NCBI GenBank assembly: GCA_020047755.1
Contig: JAIFNL010000182.1
Coordinates: forward strand, 1 to 35,460
Origin: Bacteroidota bacterium
GTDB taxonomy: Bacteria; Bacteroidota; Bacteroidia; Bacteroidales; JAIFNL01
Reading direction: 5' to 3'
DNA: 35,460 bases
The number at the start of each line of letters is the position of its first letter. The stretch's first letter is position 1. The notes under the pieces were generated by a model. It ran no database searches, was not told the origin of the DNA, and was given only the letters and a program-made list of their open reading frames with translations. The position numbers and the translations under genes are program-made. Shown here one piece after another: positions 17,346 to 24,331 of the stretch.

Positions 17346-17468
17346 TAGTGTCTGAAAGAAAACACACTTTTGGGTTATGTTGAAACTCTAAAATCTTCAT
17401 TTACTTGTTTAAATTGGGGTTCTAAGATTTTAAAATTTCTCAAATTTGCTATTTTCTTTCAAATACTA
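17346..17468. repeat. Leader element bounded by an inverted 17-nt repeat
   Basis: TAGTGTCTGAAAGAAAA (17346-17362) and TTTTCTTTCAAATACTA (17452-17468) are inverted copies: 15 of 17 positions pair, one as G-T, enclosing 89 nt. The right arm ends 40 nt before the ATG of the gene at 17509. It may be a long-range stem in the mRNA leader or the terminal inverted repeats of a MITE-like element with TA at both ends. Confidence 0.65.
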
Positions 17469-17508
17469 TCTCTATTAATTAATTATTTTTTTTAAAAATT
17501 ATAACAAT

Positions 17509-17769
17509 ATGGGATATTACAAAACAATAGACGGCGTAAAATATGATGCCGACTTAATTGAAGCAGCTGAAACAGCAGTAGCAGGACAAGGAGATGGCAA
17601 AATTTCGTTTGAAGATGCCCAAATTCTGCTTGAAAAAGTAAAAGATGGCGACACTTACACAGATGTAGAGAAAGCTACAATGGCGTACATTCGCGAAAAT
17701 TTTAAATGGACAGAAAAAGCCGATGAGTGGTTTAGAGCTGAAATTAGAAAATGGGCTGCCACTAAATAA
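17509..17769 (+). CDS. Uncharacterised 86-residue EF-hand-like protein, paralog 1
   Basis: A small, acidic and probably cytosolic protein with no signal peptide. It begins YYKTIDGVKYDADLIEAAETAV. The segment GQGDGKISFEDAQILLEKV resembles an EF-hand: an acidic/glycine loop followed by I-x-x-E/D and a helix, although the first loop position is not aspartate. The C-terminal half, EKATMAYIRENFKWTEKADEWFRAEIRKWAATK, is rich in tryptophan and helical. I have seen similar proteins annotated only as hypothetical in diverse bacteria. A second copy about 58% identical by eye lies at 18174-18434, each with its own leader, so they are separately expressed paralogs. Calcium binding is a hypothesis only. 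The strong promoter and long leader suggest regulated, possibly high expression. Confidence 0.85.
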   Translation: MGYYKTIDGVKYDADLIEAAETAVAGQGDGKISFEDAQILLEKVKDGDTYTDVEKATMAYIRENFKWTEKADEWFRAEIRKWAATK

Positions 17770-17865
17770 TATTAAAATGCTGTATATTAGGGATTTATCT
17801 ATTTGTTAAATCCCTATTACCGGCTTTATATAAAACAATATTTTTTTTATAAAAAGATAGTTCGC

Positions 17866-17890
17866 AATGCTTTTTAAGCATTCGATTTTT
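17866..17890 (+). terminator. Terminator-like hairpin after the first 86-residue gene
   Basis: AATGCTT pairs perfectly with AAGCATT around a TTT loop and is followed by CGATTTTTCTT. The stem is short, so efficiency may be partial, allowing readthrough into the second paralog. Confidence 0.5.
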
Positions 17891-17899
17891 CTTGTTACA

Positions 17900-18138
17900 T
17901 AGTGCATGAAAGAAAACTCATAAGTATTTCTAATTTAATTGATTGATAGTATAACAAGCGATAACTTTTTTTTAAAAGTTATTTAAAATTTATCATTTTA
18001 CAATTTTTAGTGATAAAATAGTAAAGAACAATTTGGCAATTTGCTATTAGAGTTTAGAAAAAGTTGCAGAATTTTTTTTAAAATTTCGCTTCTTATCAAG
18101 CAAAGAAATGATGAATATGCGTTTTCTTTCAAGCACTA
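17900..18138. repeat. Second leader element bounded by an inverted 17-nt repeat
   Basis: TAGTGCATGAAAGAAAA (17900-17916) and TTTTCTTTCAAGCACTA (18122-18138) pair at 16 of 17 positions, plus one further C-G pair inside, enclosing 205 nt. The right arm ends 35 nt before the ATG at 18174, almost the same distance as in the first paralog, although the enclosed sequence is different. Confidence 0.68.
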
Positions 18139-18173
18139 TTAAATAGCTTACAAAATAAGTTCAAACACATAAA

Positions 18174-18434
18174 ATGGAAAAACACATAATAATAGAAGGC
18201 ATTGAATATGACGCTGCTTTGATAGAAACTGCCGAAAAAGCAGTTGCCAAAAATAGTAATGGAAAAATTTCGATGGAAGATGCCGAAATATTGCTGGAAA
18301 TGATAAAAAATGGCGAAATATACAGCAATATCGAAAAAGCAACTATCGCTTATATTCGCGAAAATTACCGATGGGTGAGCGATGCCGATGTATGGCTTAG
18401 AACAGAAGTAAGAAAGTGGGCAGCTAGAAAATGA
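18174..18434 (+). CDS. Uncharacterised 86-residue EF-hand-like protein, paralog 2
   Basis: It has the same length and plan as the protein at 17509-17769: IIIEGIEYDAALIETAEKAV, a degenerate EF-hand-like loop NSNGKISMEDAEILLEMI, then EKATIAYIRENYRWVSDADVWLRTEVRKWAARK. The glycine-lysine-isoleucine-serine core and the WxR-E-RKWAA ending are kept, while loop side chains differ, so metal affinity, if any, may differ between paralogs. The strongest conservation is in the C-terminal helix, suggesting it carries the shared function. The stop codon is followed after 2 nt by an inverted copy of the 97-bp repeat. Function is unknown. Confidence 0.85.
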   Translation: MEKHIIIEGIEYDAALIETAEKAVAKNSNGKISMEDAEILLEMIKNGEIYSNIEKATIAYIRENYRWVSDADVWLRTEVRKWAARK

Positions 18435-18436
18435 TT

Positions 18437-18532
18437 TAAGCACTAGTGCTATTTTATTTTTGAGTAATTCTTTTGCTAATTGCTTATTTTTTAAGCATTT
18501 GGCAAAACGAAATATACAATTAATTTGGGGTT
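18437..18532 (-). repeat. Dispersed ~97-bp intergenic repeat, copy E (inverted)
   Basis: The reverse complement reads AACCCCAAATTAATTGTATA, then TTGCCAAATGCTTAAAAAATAAGC, and ends AAAATAGCACTAGTGCTT, aligning end to end with copies A, B and C. The AGCACTAGTGCT palindrome is perfect here. One base is missing in the CAAAATTA box, so the promoter-like sequence of the other copies is broken. Confidence 0.8.
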
Positions 18533-18559
18533 ACTAATTTATAAAAACCGGTAAAAAAA

Positions 18560-18586
18560 AATTACCCGTGGGGTACACGGGTAATT
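18560..18586 (-). terminator. Terminator of the SpoIIAA-like gene at 18651
   Basis: AATTACCCGTG pairs perfectly with CACGGGTAATT (11 bp, 5-nt loop). On the minus strand it is followed by a run of eight T. It lies 65 nt after the minus-strand stop codon. Confidence 0.75.
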
Positions 18587-18650
18587 AAAACAACTGACAG
18601 TAAAAATGTTAAATAAATTGAGGATTTTTGAAATTATGAAAAAAAAAATT

Positions 18651-19052
18651 CTATTCGTTTAGTAACCAATCCTTTGCTATTTCCATATCATCGAAATATT
18701 GAGGAACTATGATTCTTTTCGATTGCATTTCGGCTATTTGCTCTATGCTAACAGGAGAGTTGAACTCATCGTTCACAATAAATGCCATTTTTTCAAGTCC
18801 GCCTCTAACTACTTCGGGCATTAAACCACGCAATAGCCATTCTTCGTTTACTTCATTTATTGGTGTTTCTCTTTCTGTCAAATCGATTAAGAACTTTTCG
18901 GGTTTTATTTTTTTTATTAACTCTAAAATTTCTCTGTGTTCCTTTACAAACTTGATGTTTGTAAAATCTTTAGCTGAATATTTTTGCTCTAACAAAGAAG
19001 TTGTATCGTCAAAATAAACCTGTACATAATCGCTTTTGTATATTTCCATCAT
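18651..19052 (-). CDS. SpoIIAA-like (STAS-fold) small protein
   Basis: A 133-residue cytosolic protein. Visible elements are an N-terminal strand (YVQVYFDDTTSLLEQKYS), a helix (NIKFVKEHREILELIKKIKP), a strand with KFLIDLTERETPINEVNEEWLL, a helix with MPEVVRGGLEKMAFIV, and a C-terminal PQYFDDMEIAKDWLLNE. This order is the SpoIIAA-like/STAS fold found in many Bacteroidota hypothetical proteins. It resembles the proteins at 6279-6680 and 26825-27190, especially in the last 15 residues. It is monocistronic with a perfect terminator and a leader of about 150 nt containing a GC-rich hairpin. Start choice: two consecutive ATG codons; the first is used. The molecular function of this group is not known to me. 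Confidence 0.8.
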   Translation of the reverse strand: MMEIYKSDYVQVYFDDTTSLLEQKYSAKDFTNIKFVKEHREILELIKKIKPEKFLIDLTERETPINEVNEEWLLRGLMPEVVRGGLEKMAFIVNDEFNSPVSIEQIAEMQSKRIIVPQYFDDMEIAKDWLLNE

Positions 19053-19133
19053 TCTGGTAATATTAATAATGTTTTGGTTGTTATTGTTTTTAAATATTTA
19101 CGTTACACAAAAATTAAAATTTTAAAAAATTGC

Positions 19134-19155
19134 CTGCATGGTTCACACCGTGCAG
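19134..19155 (-). promoter_or_regulatory. Leader hairpin upstream of the SpoIIAA-like gene
   Basis: CTGCATGGT pairs with ACCGTGCAG (one G-T) around TCAC, an unusually GC-rich 9-bp stem in an AT-rich spacer. It would lie in the 5' leader of the minus-strand gene at 19052 if transcription starts near 19205. It has no T run in that direction and so is unlikely to be a simple terminator. Confidence 0.4.
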
Positions 19156-19211
19156 ACACAAAAACTTTTACTATTGATTAAAAATGTATTATAAATACTT
19201 AATTTCTGATG

Positions 19212-19219
19212 CAAAGATA
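19212..19219 (-). promoter_or_regulatory. Possible -7 box (TATCTTTG) for the SpoIIAA-like gene
   Basis: Read on the minus strand the box matches TAnnTTTG. About 19 nt upstream only TTTC is found instead of TTTG. Confidence 0.35.
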
Positions 19220-19308
19220 AAGCTGTTTGGGCTAATGCGAAATAGTTAAAATACCCATTTTTAAAATTAATTTTAAGTCTTTTTTATTAAAAAAAACAGT
19301 CTATCAAA

Positions 19309-19356
19309 AAGCACTGTCGCAAATCTGACATTTCGTATAAATTTGCGACAGTGTTT
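19309..19356. terminator. Long hairpin downstream of the response regulator gene
   Basis: CACTGTCGCAAAT (19312-19324) pairs perfectly with ATTTGCGACAGTG (19341-19353); three further pairs extend the stem to 16 bp around a 16-nt loop. T runs flank both sides. It lies about 230 nt after the stop of the minus-strand response regulator, far for a terminator, so it may be another kind of element. Confidence 0.5.
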
Positions 19357-19584
19357 GTTTACTAAAAAACTTTATATTGCCTGTAAAATAAGGAATATTT
19401 CTAAAATTAGTTATTTTTTTGAAATGCCACTTTCTGTATTGTTTTTTTCGTGAAAATAGCTTCCGCCAATTGGAAATTTTATTTTTTTGCTGTAAAAGTA
19501 GTTTTTTGTACAAAAAAAAATTTTCTTGTGCAAAAAAAAGCAATTTATAGCAATTCGCGATAGTTCAATCTTGCAAATGGGGGA

Positions 19585-20685
19585 CTAATCTAGCTCTATT
19601 TCTATTAATTTATTTTTTATCGCAAATAACACTAAATCTACGGTGCTGTGAGTATTGGTTTTTTCTATCAACTGAGCCCTGTGGCGTTCGACCGTGCGTA
19701 CACTCAAAAAAAGTTTTTCACTTATTTCATGTTTTGTAAGACCATTGCAGAATAATTCCAATACTTCAAACTCTCGTTTGGTGATATTTATATTTAGCTT
19801 AGGTTTTTCATTGCTGTTGTAATTTTGCGAAAGTTTTTTTAATTTTTCAACCGATTCTGGCGAAAGAGAGCTTTGGTTTTGCTCTAATATTTCAACAACT
19901 TTATCTAAATCGGTTTTCGATATTTCATCTATCCAAAGAGAAATATCTACTTTGGACTTATTTTCTATTGCAATTACGTTGCCAATGAGCGAAGGTTTTC
20001 CTTTGTAATTGGTAATTCCGGCACTCAATTCTAGGTCGAGTAGTTTCCTTTTTTTGCTTATTATTTTTAGCTGCGAATGGATAACTTTGTTAATTCCCAA
20101 CGAAAGACTTTTGAATTTTGAGAGTAGATGTTTTTTATCTTCTTGGCTAATAAGGCTTAACCAATTTATTTCATTCAATTCTTCGTGTGTGTAGCCCAAA
20201 AATTTGCTAAACTGTTTGTTTACATACACAAATCGTCGCCCTGTGATAACAAAAACACCTGTTAGTGAATTTTCAAATAGCGTTTTGTAGGTTTCGGAGG
20301 CTGCCCTTGTGAGTCGTTCGCGTTTTTCTATGCGCACTTTTATGGTTTGTAAAAGCTCATCGTAGTCGAAAGGTTTGGTTATGTAGTCATCTACCCCTTT
20401 TTGCATTGCAGCTCTAATGTCTTCATTTTCAGCTCTTGCTGTAAGAAAAATAAAGGGAATTATACGAGTGTCGATGTTTTCTTGTAAAATGCTATATACC
20501 TCGTAGCCATTAAAACTAGGCATCTCGATGTCGCACAAAACTAAATCGGGAAGGTTTTTTATGGCGGATTTGATTCCCAGCATTCCGTCTTGCGCTGTAA
20601 AAACTTTAAACCCTTCTTCTTGTAAAAAATCGGCAGTAGCTTCGCGCAAAACAATATCGTCTTCTATTAAAAGTATTTTTTTCAT
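19585..20685 (-). CDS. Response regulator with REC, PAS and LuxR-type HTH domains
   Basis: 366 residues. Residues 1-120 are a receiver domain with acidic pair E8-D9-D10, phospho-acceptor D52 (LVLCDIEMP), switch threonine (FLTARAE) and lysine (DDYITKPF). About 130-245 form a PAS domain (TLFENSLTGVFVITGRRFVYVNKQFSKFLGYTHEEL). About 300-366 form a LuxR/NarL helix-turn-helix (ITKREFEVLELFCNGLTKHEIS, then LFLSVRTVERHRAQL). A PAS sensor between receiver and DNA-binding domains would let the regulator read a second, intracellular signal. No histidine kinase is adjacent on the same strand; the nearest kinase gene (13807-17142) lacks a receiver and is a speculative partner. Targets are unknown. Confidence 0.93.
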   Translation of the reverse strand: MKKILLIEDDIVLREATADFLQEEGFKVFTAQDGMLGIKSAIKNLPDLVLCDIEMPSFNGYEVYSILQENIDTRIIPFIFLTARAENEDIRAAMQKGVDDYITKPFDYDELLQTIKVRIEKRERLTRAASETYKTLFENSLTGVFVITGRRFVYVNKQFSKFLGYTHEELNEINWLSLISQEDKKHLLSKFKSLSLGINKVIHSQLKIISKKRKLLDLELSAGITNYKGKPSLIGNVIAIENKSKVDISLWIDEISKTDLDKVVEILEQNQSSLSPESVEKLKKLSQNYNSNEKPKLNINITKREFEVLELFCNGLTKHEISEKLFLSVRTVERHRAQLIEKTNTHSTVDLVLFAIKNKLIEIELD

Positions 20686-20867
20686 ACATTATTTTCAAAA
20701 AAAAAGTGCAATGTTTATCATAAATCAGTTCAAAAAAATAATTTTGGAAAATAGATAGTTTAGTATTTTGAAACTGAATTTTTTATAGTACGAAAGTAAC
20801 TATTTTTTTTGAAAATAAAAAGGTATGAAAAAAAAATAGGCTTAATATTGTTTTTTTTTGGTGCGGA

Positions 20868-21491
20868 TTATCTAAAAGAAGGGCAATCGCACGCTTTTTT
20901 ACGTGCCGAGTGCTTTTTCTTTTTGTATTTGAATAGCTGTTTTACGCCAACTGAAAAGGTAAAACCTTGCAAATCGATTTGATTTATTGAAAAACTCAAA
21001 TAATTTAACTTTGAAAAATAATAGCTGTATTCGATTTCGCCGCTGAGCATAAAAAATTTGTACTGAAATGAATCGAACTCATTGTAAATATCCTCGTTTA
21101 TATAATTGTCAATTTCTGACCAATTTTGGCGATAAAAAAGGCTTGGACCTATTCCAAGAGCCAAAGTGTGGCGTTTTTTATTGTAAACGTAAGCTCGAAA
21201 CCCCAAATGCGTAAAACCTGCTAATTTTCCCATTCTATCTAAATAGATTGATTGCATGGGTTTTAGCGATACCGAATTAGAATTAATAAAAAACTCGGAG
21301 GCAATAATTAAACCTGGCTCAAAGGCGAGTTTGCCATTTGCATCTATTTTTTTTGTCAAAATAGATGAATTTACTTCCGAAAAAGGGTGAACTCCCAAGC
21401 CATAAGCTTTAATGCTGAAATTGTTTTGAGCAAAGCACAAATTTGCAGTCAATAATAAAATTAGAATGCTTAAATATTTTAATACTTTCAT
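20868..21491 (-). CDS. Small outer-membrane beta-barrel protein, uncharacterised
   Basis: A 207-residue exported protein with a signal peptide at 1-21 (LSILILLLTANLCFAQ). The body has short amphipathic strands separated by turns (LAFEPGLIIASEFF, THLGFRAYVYNKKRHTLALGIGPSLFYR, LSGEIEYSYYF, LQGFTFSVGVKQLF), as expected of an 8- to 10-stranded barrel. The basic tail KKKKHSARKKACDC after the last strand is unusual for an outer-membrane barrel, which normally ends in an aromatic residue. I recognise no family. It is preceded by the divergent region to the sugar transferase and followed by the response regulator, all on the minus strand with gaps too large to prove an operon. Confidence 0.65.
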   Translation of the reverse strand: MKVLKYLSILILLLTANLCFAQNNFSIKAYGLGVHPFSEVNSSILTKKIDANGKLAFEPGLIIASEFFINSNSVSLKPMQSIYLDRMGKLAGFTHLGFRAYVYNKKRHTLALGIGPSLFYRQNWSEIDNYINEDIYNEFDSFQYKFFMLSGEIEYSYYFSKLNYLSFSINQIDLQGFTFSVGVKQLFKYKKKKHSARKKACDCPSFR

Positions 21492-21609
21492 TTTTGCTGA
21501 GTATTTGTTTTCTTTCTTTTTCTCGAAAGTATTTCAAATATTATACCTTATATTATGTATGAATGAAATTTTTTATCCTTTTGTTGTTTTTTGATGCTAA
21601 AAAAATGAA

Positions 21610-22767
21610 TTAATGACTTCGTTTGCCTTTTAATAATATGTTATTGAGTGCTTTAACCAAATAAATACAATCTGTTTTTAGTGGAGCTTTTTGGTAAGCT
21701 TTTAAATAGTTCATTTCTGATTGTATAATTTCGTTTAGAGTTCGAGGCATATCTACATAAAAAGGCGGAACTAATCCGGGTTTTGTTTGTGTTCTTAAAA
21801 TTTGTAATTCTTTGGGATATAAATTAAAATATTGATTGCTAAGTGGTCTTACTCCAAAAAATTTCATATCGCCTTTGAGTAAATTAAAAAACATAGGTAT
21901 TTCGTCTATCCACATTTTGCGAATGTATTTTCCTATGGGCGAAATTCTAAAATCATCTTTAAATTTTCCACCTTCTTGCAAGTTATTGTGCTGATAAATA
22001 TAGTCTTGCAAATATTCGGAATAAGGATACATACTCCTAACTTTGTAAACCGTTATTTTTTTTCCGTTTTTTCCAACTCGTTTCAATTTAATAAAAAGAC
22101 CATGTTTTTTATCTTCTTTATTACTAGCTCCTACTTTTTTTGCTGCAAAAAAGAGCCTGCCGTTAATTTCTTTTTCGTCAGTAATTTCGAAACCGTTGTA
22201 ATACAATCTACCATAAAGTTCAGCTTTTGAAATACTTGCATATCTTTTTACGTTACTTTTTTTCACTATTAATTGCAAAATCAGTTGCCAAGAAAAAGAA
22301 AGTATTATTATTAAATGGCTCAGCGGAAAAAAGAAACGATTTTTTATGGCTTGTTTCCAATGGTTTTGCGTATTTAAGAAGCCTAAAAAAAGGCCATTGA
22401 GCTCGAGTGATTCATTTATTTCGCTAATACATTTGTGTAGATTTTTGGTTTCATCGAGATTTTCGAGTTGTATTGCCAACATTGCACAACTATCTTGTTT
22501 TGAACGGTCTATGAGTAATTTATTCGAAATTAGGTTGAAATATTTCTTAGTTTCAAAAGGGACAAAATTAGACACAAAATCGAAGCCTTCGTTGCTTAGA
22601 TTATTAATTATTAGTTGCTTGGCGTTGTTTACATAGGCTGTATTATTTTTTTGAATAATAGCTGCACTTTGTAATTCAACGTTATCAAAATCTTTTACAC
22701 TTCGGCTTTTATTGTTTGGAGAAATAAAAGTCCAAAAAAACGGTAAAGAAGTAAAGAATGTTCTCAT
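21610..22767 (-). CDS. Bacterial sugar transferase (polyprenyl-phosphate phosphoglycosyl transferase)
   Basis: 385 residues. The C-terminal part (about 225-385) is the PF02397 fold that transfers a sugar phosphate to undecaprenyl phosphate, starting exopolysaccharide or O-unit synthesis. Seen are FIKLKRVGKNGKKITVYKVRSM, the DDFRISPIGKYIRKMWIDEIPMFFNLLKGDM catalytic region with its conserved DE pair, GVRPLS and TKPGLVPPF. There is one hydrophobic segment (about 147-168), compatible with a re-entrant helix; the four-helix N-terminal domain of WbaP-type enzymes is absent. Instead the first 140 residues form a soluble region (AMLAIQLENLDETKNLHKCISEINESL) typical of a Bacteroidota subgroup, function unknown. 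No polysaccharide gene cluster surrounds it in this window. Confidence 0.9.
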   Translation of the reverse strand: MRTFFTSLPFFWTFISPNNKSRSVKDFDNVELQSAAIIQKNNTAYVNNAKQLIINNLSNEGFDFVSNFVPFETKKYFNLISNKLLIDRSKQDSCAMLAIQLENLDETKNLHKCISEINESLELNGLFLGFLNTQNHWKQAIKNRFFFPLSHLIIILSFSWQLILQLIVKKSNVKRYASISKAELYGRLYYNGFEITDEKEINGRLFFAAKKVGASNKEDKKHGLFIKLKRVGKNGKKITVYKVRSMYPYSEYLQDYIYQHNNLQEGGKFKDDFRISPIGKYIRKMWIDEIPMFFNLLKGDMKFFGVRPLSNQYFNLYPKELQILRTQTKPGLVPPFYVDMPRTLNEIIQSEMNYLKAYQKAPLKTDCIYLVKALNNILLKGKRSH

Positions 22768-22930
22768 AACTTACCAGTTATTATATGATACATAAAAGCT
22801 AACAACGCATTTTGCTTTTGATTTTAAGCAAATTGAGAATCAATTTTTAGAATTGATAGATTTCAGTATTCTGTTTTCTAAATTTTTAAATCAGTTGTAT
22901 TCTAAATTATTGTACTTCAATTATATAGCT

Positions 22931-23548
22931 TTATTTGAATGATTTTATTTGAAAAGCGACGTAAACTCCCGGGCTTAAAAAATCTTTGTTTGAAATGTAA
23001 GGATTTAGTTTGTCGATGCTGTAAGCTCCTTGAATGTAGCCGCCCATAGTGAAATTAACATAAGTTCCTAATTTTGAATAAAATCCACCATATGCTTGGG
23101 CTATGTAAAAATAATCGCGAGTCGAAACTTTGTTCCAATTATCGTCGTTGAGCCAAAGCACACCGCCGCCAATTCGTGCACCAAAAGTTGCTCTAATCTT
23201 CGATTTACGCAAAATATAACTCTCTTTTCGTTTCAATGCTACAATATTGCCTCCAATATTTATACCCAGATGCTGGCAACTTATGTCGTTTGTTTGCCCT
23301 ACAATAAAATCGGTGTGCATCATAGGAATGGCTTTTTTTGAAACATAACCACCAAAAAAGATTTTGTTGTTAAAAATTATATTTCCACTCAAACTGCCAA
23401 TTGCATTGTAATCGGCAGCTATTTTTGCAAATTCGACGCGGGGTTCAATCATAAAATTGATGCGACCTTGAATTTGATTTTTGGCTACCTGTCCAAAACT
23501 TGTTATTGCAAGTGCCGATAGCATAAAGACTATTAAATATTGTTTCAT
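22931..23548 (-). CDS. Small outer-membrane beta-barrel protein, uncharacterised
   Basis: A 205-residue protein with a signal peptide at 1-20 (YLIVFMLSALAITSFGQ). Alternating strands with glycine-rich turns follow (GSLSGNIIFNNKIFFGGYVSKK, GINIGGNIVALKRKESY, ATFGARIGGGVLWLND, YIAQAYGGFYSKLGTYVNFTMGGYIQGAYS, SPGVYVAFQIKSF). The protein ends near an aromatic residue, as barrels do. No family is recognised. It lies 163 nt upstream of the sugar transferase on the same strand. A TATTTTTG box at 23629-23636 on the minus strand is a weak promoter candidate. It may be a surface or assembly protein, but the sequence does not show which. Confidence 0.65.
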   Translation of the reverse strand: MKQYLIVFMLSALAITSFGQVAKNQIQGRINFMIEPRVEFAKIAADYNAIGSLSGNIIFNNKIFFGGYVSKKAIPMMHTDFIVGQTNDISCQHLGINIGGNIVALKRKESYILRKSKIRATFGARIGGGVLWLNDDNWNKVSTRDYFYIAQAYGGFYSKLGTYVNFTMGGYIQGAYSIDKLNPYISNKDFLSPGVYVAFQIKSFK

Positions 23549-23957
23549 AGTTTTGTGTTTTTTTTTGATTCTTCAAAAATGATAGAATCTATATTATTTT
23601 GTACTTTAGATTAAATAAAAAATGAACGCAAAAATAAGCTATTATTCCTATTAATTTTTATATAATATTAACGTAAAATATTGTATTTTAGTAAATACTA
23701 AAAAAAAAGCCGTAAATAGAGCACTTTCTTTTACTTATATTGTGCTTTTAATTAAATACTTATGAGTAATTTTATTGTTGAAAAAACGAATAAAACTTTT
23801 CCGTTTTTTTCTATACTTTTTTCGTATTTTAGTTAAAATGAAGCAAAAAAATTAGTACTTTGGTTTTTTACTTAGTTTTTTCTTTTTGTATAATTTACTT
23901 AACCAAAAACTATGCAAAAAAGTTGCTTGCGATGAATGATTCTATTTTTTGTACCTT

Positions 23958-23974
23958 TTTTCTTTCAAACACTA
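23958..23974 (+). repeat. Single copy of the 17-nt motif
   Basis: TTTTCTTTCAAACACTA matches the consensus at every position. No inverted partner was found within the preceding 300 nt. Confidence 0.55.
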
Positions 23975-23993
23975 TTGAAAATTCAAAGCCGTT

Positions 23994-24056
23994 AAGTTAA
24001 GATTATTTGGAAAACAGCGTCCCGTCAAGGGATTTAAACCCTTGGCGGCTTAACTT
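23994..24056. other. GC-rich stem-loop (structured RNA or REP-like element)
   Basis: CCGTCAAGGG (24022-24031) pairs with CCCTTGGCGG (24039-24048) around ATTTAAA, 10 bp with one G-T. AAGTTAAG (23994-24001) pairs with CTTAACTT (24049-24056), stacking directly on the inner helix with a 20-nt bulge on the 5' side. Base composition differs sharply from the surrounding AT-rich gap. Confidence 0.55.
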
Positions 24057-24295
24057 GGGCGACATTGATTTAAGATTCCGTATTTTTTAGTGATAAAATA
24101 ACAATTTAACCAAACCATTTCTTTTTAGTCGAAAGCGTTTTTTTACAAGTTTATCTTTGTTAAGTAACTATTCCGAATTATTTTATCCTTACATGTTATT
24201 TATTTATGAAAAAAAAACAAATGTAACTATTTGAAAAAAAGTGTTTTAAATAAAAAAACAAGAAACTTTTTTTTTAGAATAAACATTTTTTTACA

Positions 24296-24331
24296 TTTGA
24301 GCCATAAAAAACCAAAAAGTTTATATTTTTG
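24296..24331 (+). promoter_or_regulatory. Candidate promoter for the pilin-like gene
   Basis: TTTG at 24296-24299 (itself part of TACATTTG) and TATTTTTG at 24324-24331 are present, but the 24-nt spacer is long. It would give a leader of about 215 nt. Confidence 0.4.

Larger units (their letters stand above)
17143..17508. other. Intergenic region with promoter and structured leader
   Basis: This 366-base gap has no gene. It contains a near-perfect promoter at 17284-17314 and a leader of about 188 nt. Most of the leader lies inside or near an inverted pair of 17-nt motifs (17346-17468). An inner inverted repeat, AAAATCTT (near 17390) with AAGATTTT (near 17424), could form a second stem. Confidence 0.6.
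17770..18173. other. Intergenic region between the 86-residue paralogs
   Basis: No gene is seen in these 404 bases. They contain AGGGATTTA paired with TAAATCCCT (17789-17815, 9-nt loop), a terminator-like hairpin at 17866-17890, and the second leader element at 17900-18138. Inside that element are further stems: AACTTTT with AAAAGTT near 17960, and TTTATCA with TGATAAA near 17992-18016. No TAnnTTTG promoter was found, so the second gene may depend on readthrough or a different sigma factor. Confidence 0.5.
19053..19584. other. Intergenic region with hairpins, no gene accepted
   Basis: These 532 bases contain a GC-rich hairpin at 19134-19155, a minus-strand TATCTTTG box at 19212-19219 and a long hairpin at 19309-19356. 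The 79-residue ORF at 19304-19543 is lysine/phenylalanine-rich, overlaps the hairpin and looks spurious. Confidence 0.5.

Noticed and set aside
19304-19543. 79-residue minus-strand ORF
   Set aside because: Composition is dominated by K, F and N. It overlaps a perfect hairpin and has no recognisable domain or promoter.
23986-24060. Integron attC site (GTTAAGT ... GCTTAAC boxes in a palindrome)
   Set aside because: The boxes match GTTRRRY and RYYYAAC individually but in the inverted order for an attC fold, and no integrase gene or cassette array is present.
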